Shown: positions 17,949 to 27,608, counted from the stretch's first letter. The stretch: 64,000 bases of DNA from Superficieibacter electus (GCF_002915575.1 NZ_PQGD01000004.1:62001-126000); one strand, 5' to 3'. The notes: generated by a model from the sequence alone, not told the origin. A program made the numbers and translations.

Positions 17949-18370
17949 ATGAGAATGAGCTTAGTACAGTGTGCGTTAATTGAACAAGCACCATGGCAAT
18001 TTTTGCCAAACAGTTTGTGAATAATTGGTGAAGTACGGCAATCCATTTTGAATGTCGGATCAGTACTACTGGCACTAACCCAGGAAATAATAATCAGCCT
18101 AAATAGTACTTCGCCATTAAATAATAATGTAATGATGACATCGCTAAATAAAAAAGTTTGATGCTGTTAATCATATTAAAGCGTAATAACGCCCCCTTTT
18201 ATTACGACTGCCGTGAAAGGTTTTTATTAATTTTAAAACAAACATAAAACATATGGCCATTTTACTTCACAAGCTGGCAACAATTAAATTTGGCTTTGTG
18301 AGCGGATTCATAACTTTCACATTATAGGTCAGGTATCATTTTGACTTTATAAGGCAAACGGGTGGAGAAC
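17949..18370. promoter_or_regulatory. Long AT-rich divergent region, GH15 / sensor kinase
   Basis: No open frame worth calling. It must contain the promoters of the GH15 gene and of the PocR-type kinase. A stretch at 18296-18321 (TTGTGAGCGGAT, then TTTCACA) resembles lacO but with a 2-base longer spacer. RBS GGAG at 18364-18367 serves the kinase ATG at 18371. Confidence 0.5.
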
Positions 18371-19600
18371 ATGCATACAAACTATAAATTACATGAATTT
18401 CTCGATGTCGATCGTTTGCAAACATTGCAGGACAACTTCAGTCAGTCAATGATGATTGCACTGGTGGTGGTCGATCAGGAAGGCGTACCCGTTACCCGTC
18501 CGAGTGGTTTCTCCGATTTTTGTGCTCGTTCCCGAATGAATGCGTCCCTGGCCCGCCATTGTTATGACAGCGATAGTGCTGGTGGCGAGGCTGCTATGCG
18601 CGCCGGGAAACCGGTTGTCTATCGCTGTTATTGTGGTTTTGTTGAGTTTGCCGTGCCCATTATGATTAACGATCATTATCTTGGGGCATTTATCTCCGGT
18701 CAGGTGAAAGTCGAAGAAGAAAAAGAACAATCTATTCCCTATATTCTCGACAATAACCGCCTGTGGCAGGAAAATCCGTGGCTGACAGAACTGCATCACC
18801 AGTCGCAGCGTATGCCCTATGAGCGATTTGAATCCACCGCGAACACACTGTTGCATGTCGCTTCCTATCTTGTTGAACAGGCTCATGCCAATAATATTCA
18901 GCGTGAGTTACGGCAAAAAGATCTGGAATTAACCAATGAATTACGTAAACGCGTTGAGATTGAGCGTTCACTGCACGAAGCGGAATTCAAGGCGCTGTCC
19001 TACCAAATCAGCCCCCATTTTTTGTTTAATGTGCTGAATACGATTGGCCGCCTCGCCTTTCTTGAAGACGCCAGCCGTACTGAAACCATGGTGCATGATT
19101 TTTCAGACATGATGCGTTACCTGCTGCGTAAAAATAATAATGGCCTGATCACCCTTGGTCAGGAATTGAATTACGTTAATTGTTATATGGCTATCCAAAA
19201 AGTCAGGATGAATGACCGCTTTGATTACGCCTGCCATATTCCGGAGAAATATAATGCGGTGGTTTGTCCATTTTTAATTCTTCAGCCGCTGGTAGAAAAT
19301 TTCTTTAACTATGTCGTGGAACCGCGAGAAACCAAAAGTCATATACAATTACGGGCTATTGATGATGGCAAAGACGTCATTATTGAAATTGCCGATAACG
19401 GTGATGGTATTTCTGCCGAAGGTATACAGCATATCCTCTCCGGAAATCAGAATCGCCAGAAGGGTGGGATTGGTATCCATAATATTAAAAACCGTCTGCA
19501 ACTTCTCTTTGGGGAAAATTACGGTTTACAAATTTCCAGTCCTCATAAGCCAATGCTTGGCACAACCATAAGAATGCGATTTCCTCTGTTACCCGCCTGA
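18371..19600 (+). CDS. PocR-domain LytS-type sensor histidine kinase
   Basis: 409 residues without membrane segments, so a cytosolic sensor. An N-terminal PocR ligand-binding domain (about residues 5-165; Cys-rich CYDSDSAGG and [15 protein letters not shown]) is joined by a coiled coil (about 170-205) to a LytS-type kinase: phospho-acceptor His216 in [14 protein letters not shown], then the ATPase domain with LVENFFN, DNGDGI and [10 protein letters not shown]. PocR domains sense small diols such as 1,2-propanediol in the Pdu system. ATG 18371 has a GGAG site 4 bases ahead. The response regulator starts 15 bases later and the microcompartment genes follow, so this pair very likely controls them. 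Confidence 0.9.
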   Translation: MHTNYKLHEFLDVDRLQTLQDNFSQSMMIALVVVDQEGVPVTRPSGFSDFCARSRMNASLARHCYDSDSAGGEAAMRAGKPVVYRCYCGFVEFAVPIMINDHYLGAFISGQVKVEEEKEQSIPYILDNNRLWQENPWLTELHHQSQRMPYERFESTANTLLHVASYLVEQAHANNIQRELRQKDLELTNELRKRVEIERSLHEAEFKALSYQISPHFLFNVLNTIGRLAFLEDASRTETMVHDFSDMMRYLLRKNNNGLITLGQELNYVNCYMAIQKVRMNDRFDYACHIPEKYNAVVCPFLILQPLVENFFNYVVEPRETKSHIQLRAIDDGKDVIIEIADNGDGISAEGIQHILSGNQNRQKGGIGIHNIKNRLQLLFGENYGLQISSPHKPMLGTTIRMRFPLLPA

Positions 19601-19615
19601 TACCGGAGCGTGAGA

Positions 19616-20668
19616 ATGTACAATATTGTTATTGTGGAAGATGAGTCGATTGAACTGGAGTCGCTGAAGCGAATCGTCTCCCGCTGTGTTGATAACGCCG
19701 TGATCCATGAAGCCTCCACAGGGAATAAGGCTATTCAACTTATTGATAACTTGGGTAAAATAGATATGATGTTTGTCGATATTAATATTCCATTACCCAA
19801 CGGTAACCAGGTTATTGAATATCTCAAACAGAAAAATACCGATACCAAAGTTATCGTAACTACTGCTAACGATGATTTTGACATCGTGCGGCATATGCTC
19901 AGTCTTAAGGTTGATGATTACCTGTTAAAGCCGGTCAAACAAAGCACCCTGACGGAAACGATTCTCAAAACGCTACAGGTCGATGAAAGCAAGGCAAACG
20001 AAACGCGTGAATTAAGGCAAACCATCGCCGATCTTATTAACCGCTGTGACTATCCGGGTTGGCATACCTTTTTATTCAGCGCGCTGGATGCGGCCAGTTC
20101 AGGGCATGCATGCAGTGATGAACACCCGAAAGCGATGATCGACGTTCTTGAATTAACGCAGCAGCATCTGGCAAGCCTTGGCGAAAAATTCGTTTCCTGT
20201 CGTAATCATATTGCCGCTATTGTGCAGACGATGCACCAGCACAAGGTCACTCCACACAATTACTGGCAGATAATGAATCAATTGCTCGAGGTGAGTCATG
20301 CTCTGTTTGAGCTAATGATGAAAAGTATTAGCGGTAATATGGATTTTGTTGCCAGAGCCAGATTTCATATCGAGAGTAACCTGCTCAACAATATTACCCT
20401 TGATGATATTGCGGCCAGGGCATTTGTCAGCCCGTGCTATTTGAGTCGCGCGTTTAAAAAGAGTACCGGTGCCGGGTTTTCTAATTATATTACCACCCGA
20501 AAAATCACCCTCGCAAAATCATTACTCCAGTTCAGCGACTTAAAAGTGAATACGATTGCACTTGAACTCTCGTGGCAGGATGCAAACTATTTTTGTCGCA
20601 TCTTCAAGAAAGAGACGGGTATCGCGCCGTCTGATTATCGCAGGATTGTCTCAGGGGAGGCCTGCTAA
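19616..20668 (+). CDS. YesN/AraC-type response regulator
   Basis: 350 residues. CheY-like receiver (residues about 1-120) with acidic pocket ED and phospho-acceptor Asp55 in MFVDINIP, Thr in TTANDD and Lys in LLKPVK. A middle helical region follows, then a C-terminal AraC double helix-turn-helix (about 255-350: NITLDDIAARAFVSPCYLSR and ELSWQDANYFCRIFKKETG). ATG 19616 is preferred to GTG 19610, which is too close to GGAG. Partner of the PocR kinase; predicted to activate the metK/shell unit and the main microcompartment operons. Confidence 0.9.
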   Translation: MYNIVIVEDESIELESLKRIVSRCVDNAVIHEASTGNKAIQLIDNLGKIDMMFVDINIPLPNGNQVIEYLKQKNTDTKVIVTTANDDFDIVRHMLSLKVDDYLLKPVKQSTLTETILKTLQVDESKANETRELRQTIADLINRCDYPGWHTFLFSALDAASSGHACSDEHPKAMIDVLELTQQHLASLGEKFVSCRNHIAAIVQTMHQHKVTPHNYWQIMNQLLEVSHALFELMMKSISGNMDFVARARFHIESNLLNNITLDDIAARAFVSPCYLSRAFKKSTGAGFSNYITTRKITLAKSLLQFSDLKVNTIALELSWQDANYFCRIFKKETGIAPSDYRRIVSGEAC

Positions 20669-20799
20669 GCTGGCTGGAATTTTTTTGCACTCGCTTCTCT
20701 GCCAGCGCAAAAAAGTGCGCTAAACCCGCAAGATAATGTACTCCCCCGCCAGGGCGGGGCCGCTAAGATAAAATACTCTCTTACTAAAGTGGCCCAGCC

Positions 20800-21981
20800 G
20801 TGGAAGACTACCTTTTTACTTCTGAATCCGTTGCCGAAGGGCATCCTGATAAAATGGCCGATCAGATTTCTGACGCGATTCTGGATGCCTGCTTGTTAAA
20901 CGATCCTGCCGCCAGGGTAGCCTGTGAATGTCTGTTGAAAACCGGTGCGGTAGTCGTGGCGGGCGAAATTACGTCTACCGCTAATATTGATATCGAACAG
21001 GTCGTGCGGGCGACCATTAAATCTATTGGTTATGATCATTCGCTGAAAGGATTCGATGCTTCCACCTGTGCGGTAATAAGTATGGTTGGCAAACAGTCAC
21101 CGGATATCGCCAGCGGCATACAGGCCGCCGATCCGCAACTTATCGGTGCAGGCGATCAGGGGATCACCTTTGGCTACGCCTGCAATGAAACCCCGCAACT
21201 GATGCCGGCCGCATTACAATATGCCCACCGGCTCATGGAGCGCCAGGCGCTGCTACGCAAAACGGGTCGTCTCAACTGGTTGTTACCAGACGCGAAAAGC
21301 CAGCTCACCTTACGTTATCAGCAAGGTCGGGTGCTGAACGCAGATACCGTGGTGGTATCCACGCAACACCGCCCTGATATCCCGCTGGCGCAGTTACGTG
21401 AGGCGGTTATCGAAGAGATTATCAGACCTGTACTTCCTGCCCGCTGGCTGACAGAAACAACCCGCTTTTTGGTTAATCCGGCAGGACCGTTTATTCATGG
21501 CGGTCCTGCGGCCGATTGCGGCCTGACCGGGCGGAAAATTATTGTCGATACCTATGGCGGTGCCGCCTGTCACGGCGGCGGCGCTTTTTCAGGCAAAGAT
21601 CCGACTAAAGTCGATCGTTCCGCGGCCTATGCGGCACGCTATGTCGCCAAAAATATCGTTGCCGCCGGGCTGGCGACGCGTTGCGAAGTGCAGCTTGCCT
21701 GGGCGATTGGCGTTCCAGAGCCAGTCTCACTGCGTATCAATACCTTCGGCACCGCGCAGCTCGACCAACAGCAGTTGGTCGAGCTGGTGCTGCATCACTT
21801 TGATTTAAGCGTTTACGGCATCATCAGGCAGCTCGATCTGCTTGCACCCCGCTATCGTCAAACGGCCTGCTACGGCCATTTTGGCCGCGAAATATTTCCA
21901 TGGGAAAACACGGACAAGGCAGCTTTGCTACAGGACGCAGCGGGTGGTCATTGTGTTCGTCGTCTCACAAATCACATTTGA
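20800..21981 (+). CDS. metK: S-adenosylmethionine synthetase, microcompartment-linked paralogue
   Basis: Makes SAM from methionine and ATP. 393 residues with the ATP and metal motifs: [32 protein letters not shown], and [19 protein letters not shown]. The loop HGGGAF is preceded by Cys where housekeeping MetK has Arg (ACHGG versus ARHGG). Start is GTG 20800. The housekeeping metK of this group lies elsewhere on the chromosome, so this is a second copy; the obvious use is SAM supply for the radical-SAM activase of the same locus. A 131-base gap with a GC-rich hairpin (CCCCGC/GCGGGG, 20744-20759) separates it from the regulator, so it may have its own promoter. Confidence 0.93.
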   Translation: MEDYLFTSESVAEGHPDKMADQISDAILDACLLNDPAARVACECLLKTGAVVVAGEITSTANIDIEQVVRATIKSIGYDHSLKGFDASTCAVISMVGKQSPDIASGIQAADPQLIGAGDQGITFGYACNETPQLMPAALQYAHRLMERQALLRKTGRLNWLLPDAKSQLTLRYQQGRVLNADTVVVSTQHRPDIPLAQLREAVIEEIIRPVLPARWLTETTRFLVNPAGPFIHGGPAADCGLTGRKIIVDTYGGAACHGGGAFSGKDPTKVDRSAAYAARYVAKNIVAAGLATRCEVQLAWAIGVPEPVSLRINTFGTAQLDQQQLVELVLHHFDLSVYGIIRQLDLLAPRYRQTACYGHFGREIFPWENTDKAALLQDAAGGHCVRRLTNHI

Positions 21982-22001
21982 ATGTATAACAGGAGAAAGC
22001 T

Positions 22002-22469
22002 ATGTCCGGGCAGAGTTTGGGCTTAATTGAAACCGTCGGCCTGGCGGTGGCGGTAGAAGCGGCCGATGCGGCCATGAAATCCGCGAATGTCGACTTGATC
22101 GGCTACGAGTTGAGTAAGGGCGGCGGATTAGTCACCGTGAAATTAACGGGAGAGGTAGGCGCAATCAATGCCGCGGTGGCGGCTGGCGTGGCATCAGCCA
22201 GCAAAATTGGTAGCGTGTTCGCCTGGAAGGTCATTGCGCGCACGGCCTCTGGTATTGATAGTCTGCTGGAATCAGAAGAAACTCGTGGCCTTGTAAAACA
22301 GCCGCCCGCCGTCGCTTCAGAGGATATTGAGCAGACTATTCCGGTACAGAATCTGGAGCCTGAGGTGGACGCGTCTTCATGCATGGCGATGGGCGAAGAA
22401 AAGCAGGACTCTGTTGGACAACACGAAGGTAAATCATCACGTCCACGGGTGAAAAATACCCGGCGTTAA
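22002..22469 (+). CDS. BMC-H shell protein with C-terminal extension
   Basis: 155 residues: a single BMC domain (about residues 4-90; GLIETVGLAVAVEAADAAMK and GYELSKGGGLVTVKL) followed by a 60-residue low-complexity acidic then basic tail ending KSSRPRVKNTRR. Extended BMC-H proteins of this kind (PduK-like) form hexameric shell tiles with extra domains. It is 20 bases behind metK, in one transcript, and convergent with the main operon across the 125-base repeats. Confidence 0.9.
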   Translation: MSGQSLGLIETVGLAVAVEAADAAMKSANVDLIGYELSKGGGLVTVKLTGEVGAINAAVAAGVASASKIGSVFAWKVIARTASGIDSLLESEETRGLVKQPPAVASEDIEQTIPVQNLEPEVDASSCMAMGEEKQDSVGQHEGKSSRPRVKNTRR

Positions 22470-22500
22470 TAGCCTTGAGATGAACGACAAACGTTATCCC

Positions 22501-22860
22501 GTGGAAAGATGCCTGGCGGCGCTGCGCTTGCACAGGCCTACGATTTACTCATAATTCATTGATTTTCAAAATATTGCAGGCCGGATAAGGCGCAGCCGCC
22601 ACCCGGCAAAACGGCGCGCCAGGCGGTGGAAAGATGCCTGGCGGCGCTGCGCTTGCACAGGCCTGTGATTTACTCATAATTCATTGATTTTCAAAACATT
22701 GCAGGCCGGGTAAGGCGAAGCCGCCACCCGGCAAAACGGCGCGCCAGGCGGTGGAAAGATGCCTGCGGCGCTGCGCTTGCACAGGCCTGTGATTTACTCA
22801 TAATTCATTGATTTTCAAAGAATTGTAGGCCGGGTAAGGCGCAGCCGCCACCCGGCAAAA
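22501..22860. repeat. Three tandem 125-bp repeats with REP-like cores
   Basis: Copies begin with GTGGAAAGATGCCTGG at 22501, 22626 and 22751; the period is exactly 125, the third copy lacks one G in the GCCTGGCGG run and stops at 22860. Each copy contains TTACTCATAATTCATTGATT and a REP/PU-like palindrome, GGCCGG(G/A)TAAGGCG...GCCGCCACCCGGC. It fills the gap between convergent units (shell gene and membrane-protein gene), where REP/BIME elements usually lie and act as terminators or RNA 3'-end protectors. Confidence 0.9.
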
Positions 22861-22871
22861 TGGTGTTGCGC

Positions 22872-23774
22872 TTACCACAATGGCACCAGGGCGAAGAAAC
22901 CGATCATCGCGAGAATATTAATCAGGCTGGTCATCAACGCGATGGTCATTGCCGGTGGATCGATATGCGTATCGCCATGGATCAAAAACAGGCGTGATAC
23001 CAGCTCGCCAATCAGCGCGCAAATAATTCCGGTCAGCGCCGCCCATAGCAGGCTATGTGAGGCAATGGCTGCAAGTGCCGCCGGTAATGCGATGTGGTGC
23101 GAGACCGGAACCTGAGTATTAAAATGAAGAAAAATCAGCGAGCTGGCGGAGATGCCAAATGCCAGTAGCGCGCCGTTAGCGCCAAATTTGAGTCCCAGAT
23201 AGCCCGCCAGCAGTCCGATGCCCAGGCCCAGTACCGACAGCTGAGGGATACGGCTGTGATAGGGCATCCAGCACTTATCCTGCGGTGGGTAGCAGCGACG
23301 AATGCCCGTATCAGGTTTGCCCAGCAGACCCGTTTTACCAAACGCCAGACGGGTAATGAACCCGGAAATGACCACCGTTAAGGCTACGGTGTCGGTCCAT
23401 GGGCTGCCGGAGGGCAGGGCGAATTGATTAAGTCCCCAGGCAATGACGTAGCCCAGCGCGCCAAAGACGCCGCCCACCAGCAGCACGTCATACGCGCCCA
23501 GTCCGCTCAGGCCCGCCGTGATATCGCGTCCGGAGGCCAGTTTCCCGCGTTTCGCAGCCCAGGCCGTTGCGGCTACCCCGGCGGCAAAGCCACCGGTATG
23601 CGGGCCAAACATGCCGAAAGGAAAGTCGATAAAATCGGTGGCGCTGCCGGTGGTAATTTGTGCCACCGTCATGGCAATAACCAACAGGCCGACAAATTCA
23701 AATGCCGCCAGTGCGCCGATGGCAGCACCAAAAATGCCACCGCCAAAGGCGATTAATATATCTAAACCATTCAT
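22872..23774 (-). CDS. Polytopic membrane protein of the GRM locus
   Basis: 300 residues with about nine hydrophobic helices, Gly/Ala-rich (LIAFGGGIFGAAIGALAAFEF; FGPHTGGFAAGVAATAWAAK; LSVLGLGIGLLAGYLGLKFG). I do not assign a known transport family. ATG 23774 with GAGG upstream is preferred over the TTG one codon earlier. It is the last gene of the pduA...activase unit, so it may move the diol, propionate or propanol, but this is position only. Similar orphan membrane proteins accompany other GRM3 loci as I recall. Confidence 0.75.
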   Translation of the reverse strand: MNGLDILIAFGGGIFGAAIGALAAFEFVGLLVIAMTVAQITTGSATDFIDFPFGMFGPHTGGFAAGVAATAWAAKRGKLASGRDITAGLSGLGAYDVLLVGGVFGALGYVIAWGLNQFALPSGSPWTDTVALTVVISGFITRLAFGKTGLLGKPDTGIRRCYPPQDKCWMPYHSRIPQLSVLGLGIGLLAGYLGLKFGANGALLAFGISASSLIFLHFNTQVPVSHHIALPAALAAIASHSLLWAALTGIICALIGELVSRLFLIHGDTHIDPPAMTIALMTSLINILAMIGFFALVPLW

Positions 23775-23890
23775 CAATAATAACCTCAGTAATATAGGGT
23801 GCGGGTAAGTTTCAGAGAAAATTAATAACAGGTGGATAGTTTTTATATTTTGTCAGGTTAAACCCGGAATAATCGTATTCCGGGAGGGGG

Positions 23891-24808
23891 TTAGCCGCCG
23901 ATGTGACAATGAAAGCCCATCGATTCAATAATTTTCTTCAGCTTTTCGATTTTATTTTCAGCCAGCGAAGGAGTATCGCCCATCGGGTAAATTCTGCCAA
24001 GCAACGTATATTTATTTTCACCAAAGGTATGGTAAGGAAGTAAGTGAATGGTATCAACGCCAGACATTAATTTGGCGAATTCGGCAATGCTACGAATTTC
24101 CTCTTCATTATCATTTACACCCGGCACCAGCGGGATACGAACAATGACTTTGGTAATAAATGAAATTCTCAGCAGATTTTCGAGAATTCGGCTGTTATTA
24201 ACCCCGGTATTCTGCTCGTGAACCGTTGGGTTAATCGCTTTAATATCGGTTAACGCTAAATCAATCCATGGGAAAACGTCTTCCACGACCTCTTTAGTCG
24301 TGAAGCCGGTGGTCTCAATCGCCGTATGCCAGCCTTTTGCTTTACAGGCTTTAAGTAATTCACGAGCGAATTCCGGCTGCGCCAGCGGTTCGCCACCCGA
24401 TAATGTTACGCCGCCGCCGGAACGGCGAAACAGGTTCTCTTCTTTTTGCAGTTCGCGAATGACCTCATTGACGGTCATTCGTTTGCCTTTCATTTCCAGC
24501 GCCTGCGTCGGGCATACTTTTGTACACTCACCGCACTGCACGCAGCGTTCACGGTCGACAAAATATGGATTGTCTGGTGACAGTGCGTTTTGCGGACATA
24601 CCTCAATACATTTCCCACAGCGGATACAATCATTTTTTTTATAAATTAATTCGGGCTGTGGACGTTGCGACTCCGGATTACTGCACCATTTACAGGCCAG
24701 CGGGCACCCTTTAAAAAAAGGGATTGTACGGATCCCCGGGCCGTCGTGCAGGGAATAGCGTTGAATATTGAATAAAACGCCTTCCGTATCGTATTCGACT
24801 CTATTCAT
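23891..24808 (-). CDS. Glycyl-radical enzyme activase (radical SAM)
   Basis: 305 residues. The radical-SAM cluster motif is CPLACKWC (CxxxCxxC) at about residue 34, followed by two ferredoxin-type 4Fe-4S clusters (CIRCGKCIEVCP and CVQCGECTKVCP) and the SAM-binding GGEPLAQPEF segment. This is the layout of the two-cluster PflC/CutD/PDDH activases, which install the Gly radical in the partner dehydratase using SAM. It lies 98 bases behind the dehydratase gene, across a hairpin with a U-run that should reduce read-through. Confidence 0.95.
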   Translation of the reverse strand: MNRVEYDTEGVLFNIQRYSLHDGPGIRTIPFFKGCPLACKWCSNPESQRPQPELIYKKNDCIRCGKCIEVCPQNALSPDNPYFVDRERCVQCGECTKVCPTQALEMKGKRMTVNEVIRELQKEENLFRRSGGGVTLSGGEPLAQPEFARELLKACKAKGWHTAIETTGFTTKEVVEDVFPWIDLALTDIKAINPTVHEQNTGVNNSRILENLLRISFITKVIVRIPLVPGVNDNEEEIRSIAEFAKLMSGVDTIHLLPYHTFGENKYTLLGRIYPMGDTPSLAENKIEKLKKIIESMGFHCHIGG

Positions 24809-24859
24809 TACATTACTCGTTATAAAGGCGGCGTGCTAACCAGGTTAGCCGCCGAAAAT

Positions 24860-24893
24860 CAGCTTTAAAAAAGGCCATGGAAACCATGGCCTT
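24860..24893 (-). terminator. Attenuator-like terminator between dehydratase and activase
   Basis: Minus-strand stem AAGGCCATGG / CCATGGCCTT (perfect, 3-base loop) followed by TTTTTT and A-rich sequence. It lies within one operon, so partial termination would keep the activase far below its dehydratase, a ratio known for other glycyl radical enzymes. Confidence 0.8.
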
Positions 24894-24906
24894 CAGACAG
24901 GAGGTA

Positions 24907-27450
24907 TCAGAACTGTTGTTCGGTACGGCTGATAATATCGTCCTGAACTTCTTTCGCCAGCACCACAAATTGCGCGCTGTAACCGGCGACACGAACGACC
25001 AGGTCCTGATGCTGCTGCGGATTTTTTTGCGCTTCTACTAACGTATTACGGTCAATCACGTTGAACTGAACGTGCATCCCTTTTTTATCAAAGTAGTTAC
25101 GTACCAGTCCGCCGAAATGATGCAGCCCCTTTTCTCCCGCCAGCGAAGACGGCAGGAATTTCTGGTTGTACAGCGTGCCGTTAGAGGCAATGAAGTGATC
25201 CAGTTTGGCCACCGAGTTAGCGGCGGCAGTTGGGCCCTGCGTATCTTTGCCCTGACGAGGTGAAACGCCGTCGGCCAGCGGCTCTTTCGCCAGGCGACCA
25301 TCCGGCAGCGCGGCAACATCTTTACCAAACAGAACGTTAGCAGAAACCGGATAGATACCCGCCTGGAAACGTCCTCCGCGCGGGTTGGTGTATTTCTCGA
25401 CTTCCTGGCAGTAAATCAGGGCACACTGACGGGCAACCAGATCCACTTCATCAATATCGTTACCAAAGCACGGCGTGTTCTCCAGAATATGACGAATCTC
25501 TTCAAAGCGGGAGCTGTTGCCGGACGGCGCGGTGCCGGTAGCGGAAAGCTGACGGTAAACCTCGTTTTTAATCGTCGCCGGATCGAGTGAGCCATCACGC
25601 TCAATGATCTGCTTCACAATCGCGTAAATTTCCTGCTCGCCCAGAGACGACTTCGCTGGCGCGCTATGGGCATTGCCGCCTACCGGATAACCAAAGTTAG
25701 CGTCCAGTGCGCCTTTCAGCTCCTGTAACGTCAGTCTGCGGTCTTCAAAAACCTGTTTTTGAATGGCATACACCGAGTCGCCGGTATCGGCGATACCGAA
25801 CGCCTGCGGGCCGGTAAAGTTATAAATCGCGCCGCCTTCCTGAAGTGATTTCCCCCGTCCAATACAGTCATCAACCATTGCGGAGAGGAAAGGCAGCGGG
25901 CAGCGTTCGCCGTGGGCAATATCCACGCTATTACAGGCCTCAACCAGTTGATGAACAAAATGCGCCATCTGCTTTTTAAAGGCGGTATAAAAGTCATCAA
26001 GGCTGGCGTACTGGGTCAACTCGCCAGTTGCCGGGCCGAGCTGTTTATTGCCTGAACGACCGTTATTCAGGGTGATTTCCAGCACTTTCGCCACGTTAAA
26101 GAATGCAGCGTCGTGCCAGCCTTCCGTGCGGTGCGGTGCCTGAGGTTCTACACAACCAATGATGCAATAATCGCGCGCATCACGCAGCGAAACGCCACGG
26201 TTTTGCAGCGCCGGAATAATGACTTCATCGTTATACATCGCCGGTACGCCGAGGCCGAGGCGTACCAGTTCACAGGCGCGGAAGAGGAACTCATCCGGCG
26301 TGCCCTGCCAGACGCGAATGGAAAAAGAAGGCTGAGGCAGACGAACATGCGCAGTGGCCTCCATACACATATAGGTCAGCGGGTTGGTGGCGTCACGCCC
26401 GTCTTCGGTCTGGCCGCCAACGCACAGGTTCTGGAATACCGCATATCCGGCAAACGCCTGGGCGGAGACTTCATCACGGGTTTTGTTGATGTCGTTAAGT
26501 TTAATCCAGCAGCAGTCCACCAGCTCCTGGGCAAATTCCGCATCAATGTTTTTATCGGCCGCCAGGTAGGGATACATATACTGGTCGAAGCGTCCGGGAG
26601 AAATAGAGTGGCCGCTTGATTCGATTTGCAGCATGCTCTGGATAAACCAGAAGGTCTGGCAGGCTTCCCAGAAGGTGGTCGCGCCATGTTCCGGTACGCG
26701 GGTGCAGTTTTGCGCAATCTGCTCCAGCTCACGTTGGCGGGCAGGATTGCGCTCTTCACGCGCCAGGCGGGTCGCTTCCTGGGCATAGCGGTGGGCAAAG
26801 TTAATCGCCGCCTGATAGCTCAGAATGACCGCATGATAAAATTGCTCTTTTTTAATATAGTCTGGCGCGCTGCGGTCCAGATTTTCACGGGCGCGAGTGA
26901 CTTCCTCAATTACGCCGCGAAAACCAATTTTCAGGATTTTGCCATAATCGACGCTGACGTGGCCGACGCCACCATAGAAATAGTTGCCGACGGTAAAAAC
27001 ACCGTTACCCATACTCTCTTTTGTCGCGTCAGACATATAAGAGGCGGCCAGTGAACTGGTGGTTTTACCCGGCCAGTATTTAAATGCCTCGTGCAGGTCT
27101 TGAGCGGTTTTTTTCGGAATAATAAATGGATCGGCGATACGATGTTCCATCGTATCAAATTCTTTTTCAACCCAGTCATAAGAGAATTCCGGGCAAATTT
27201 CGGTAGAGCGCGGATTAATGGTTACCGCCCCGACAATTAATTCGTCAGGGCGAATCGTGACCGGTAATTCATTGAATATTTTCTCAACTACTTTTGCCCG
27301 ACGCATAATCGCGGGCAGATGTTCATTCTCTTTGTAAGCCGCCGTTGCCAGCACTGCACGCTCAGATTCCACGTAAGGTTTAGCATTCAGGATAACGTTT
27401 TTCAGTCTTACGACACGGTCTGTCGGATTAGTAAAGCCTTTCTCTAACAT
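24907..27450 (-). CDS. Glycyl radical diol dehydratase (GRM3-type, predicted 1,2-propanediol dehydratase)
   Basis: Radical enzyme, B12-independent. 847 residues from ATG 27450 (GGGAG ahead; the open frame runs 14 codons further). Thiyl Cys433 and Glu435 in DYCIIGCVEPQ have the same numbers as in Clostridium butyricum glycerol dehydratase. Radical Gly823 lies in RVAGYSAQF near the C-terminus, and the tail ends QDDIISRTEQQF. This C-terminal signature is of the glycerol/1,2-propanediol class rather than CutC (choline) or IslA. Residues about 588-648 are an insertion with an amphipathic helix (EQEIYAIVKQIIER). Substrate is inferred from sequence type and the PduP/PduQ/PduL/AckA set. Confidence 0.9.
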   Translation of the reverse strand: MLEKGFTNPTDRVVRLKNVILNAKPYVESERAVLATAAYKENEHLPAIMRRAKVVEKIFNELPVTIRPDELIVGAVTINPRSTEICPEFSYDWVEKEFDTMEHRIADPFIIPKKTAQDLHEAFKYWPGKTTSSLAASYMSDATKESMGNGVFTVGNYFYGGVGHVSVDYGKILKIGFRGVIEEVTRARENLDRSAPDYIKKEQFYHAVILSYQAAINFAHRYAQEATRLAREERNPARQRELEQIAQNCTRVPEHGATTFWEACQTFWFIQSMLQIESSGHSISPGRFDQYMYPYLAADKNIDAEFAQELVDCCWIKLNDINKTRDEVSAQAFAGYAVFQNLCVGGQTEDGRDATNPLTYMCMEATAHVRLPQPSFSIRVWQGTPDEFLFRACELVRLGLGVPAMYNDEVIIPALQNRGVSLRDARDYCIIGCVEPQAPHRTEGWHDAAFFNVAKVLEITLNNGRSGNKQLGPATGELTQYASLDDFYTAFKKQMAHFVHQLVEACNSVDIAHGERCPLPFLSAMVDDCIGRGKSLQEGGAIYNFTGPQAFGIADTGDSVYAIQKQVFEDRRLTLQELKGALDANFGYPVGGNAHSAPAKSSLGEQEIYAIVKQIIERDGSLDPATIKNEVYRQLSATGTAPSGNSSRFEEIRHILENTPCFGNDIDEVDLVARQCALIYCQEVEKYTNPRGGRFQAGIYPVSANVLFGKDVAALPDGRLAKEPLADGVSPRQGKDTQGPTAAANSVAKLDHFIASNGTLYNQKFLPSSLAGEKGLHHFGGLVRNYFDKKGMHVQFNVIDRNTLVEAQKNPQQHQDLVVRVAGYSAQFVVLAKEVQDDIISRTEQQF

Positions 27451-27473
27451 ACAATAACTCCCGAAATGATATT

Positions 27474-27495
27474 GGCGTGATGCGTTTATCACGCC
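27474..27495 (-). promoter_or_regulatory. Hairpin in the dehydratase mRNA leader
   Basis: GGCGTGAT / ATCACGCC with a 6-base loop, ending about 15 bases ahead of the GGGAG ribosome site. The 158-base gap upstream of the dehydratase (27451-27608) is the longest in this unit, so this may mark an extra promoter or a processed 5' end that stabilises the dehydratase mRNA. It is not followed by a U-run on this strand. Confidence 0.5.
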
Positions 27496-27608
27496 GGAAT
27501 TTTTTTTGCCTGACGGCAGTACCGGGATACGATAATAATAAGGTCGTCTGGCGCTATATAATTAATACTTGAAAGTGTCTAACTCTCTGTGCTGCTAATA
27601 ATGCGCTC

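Noticed and set aside
18296-18321. CRP site at TGTGA...TCACA
   Set aside because: The half-sites are 15 bases apart instead of 6.
22501-22860. CRISPR array
   Set aside because: Period 125 with no short repeat-unique spacer pattern; the units are wholly repeated.
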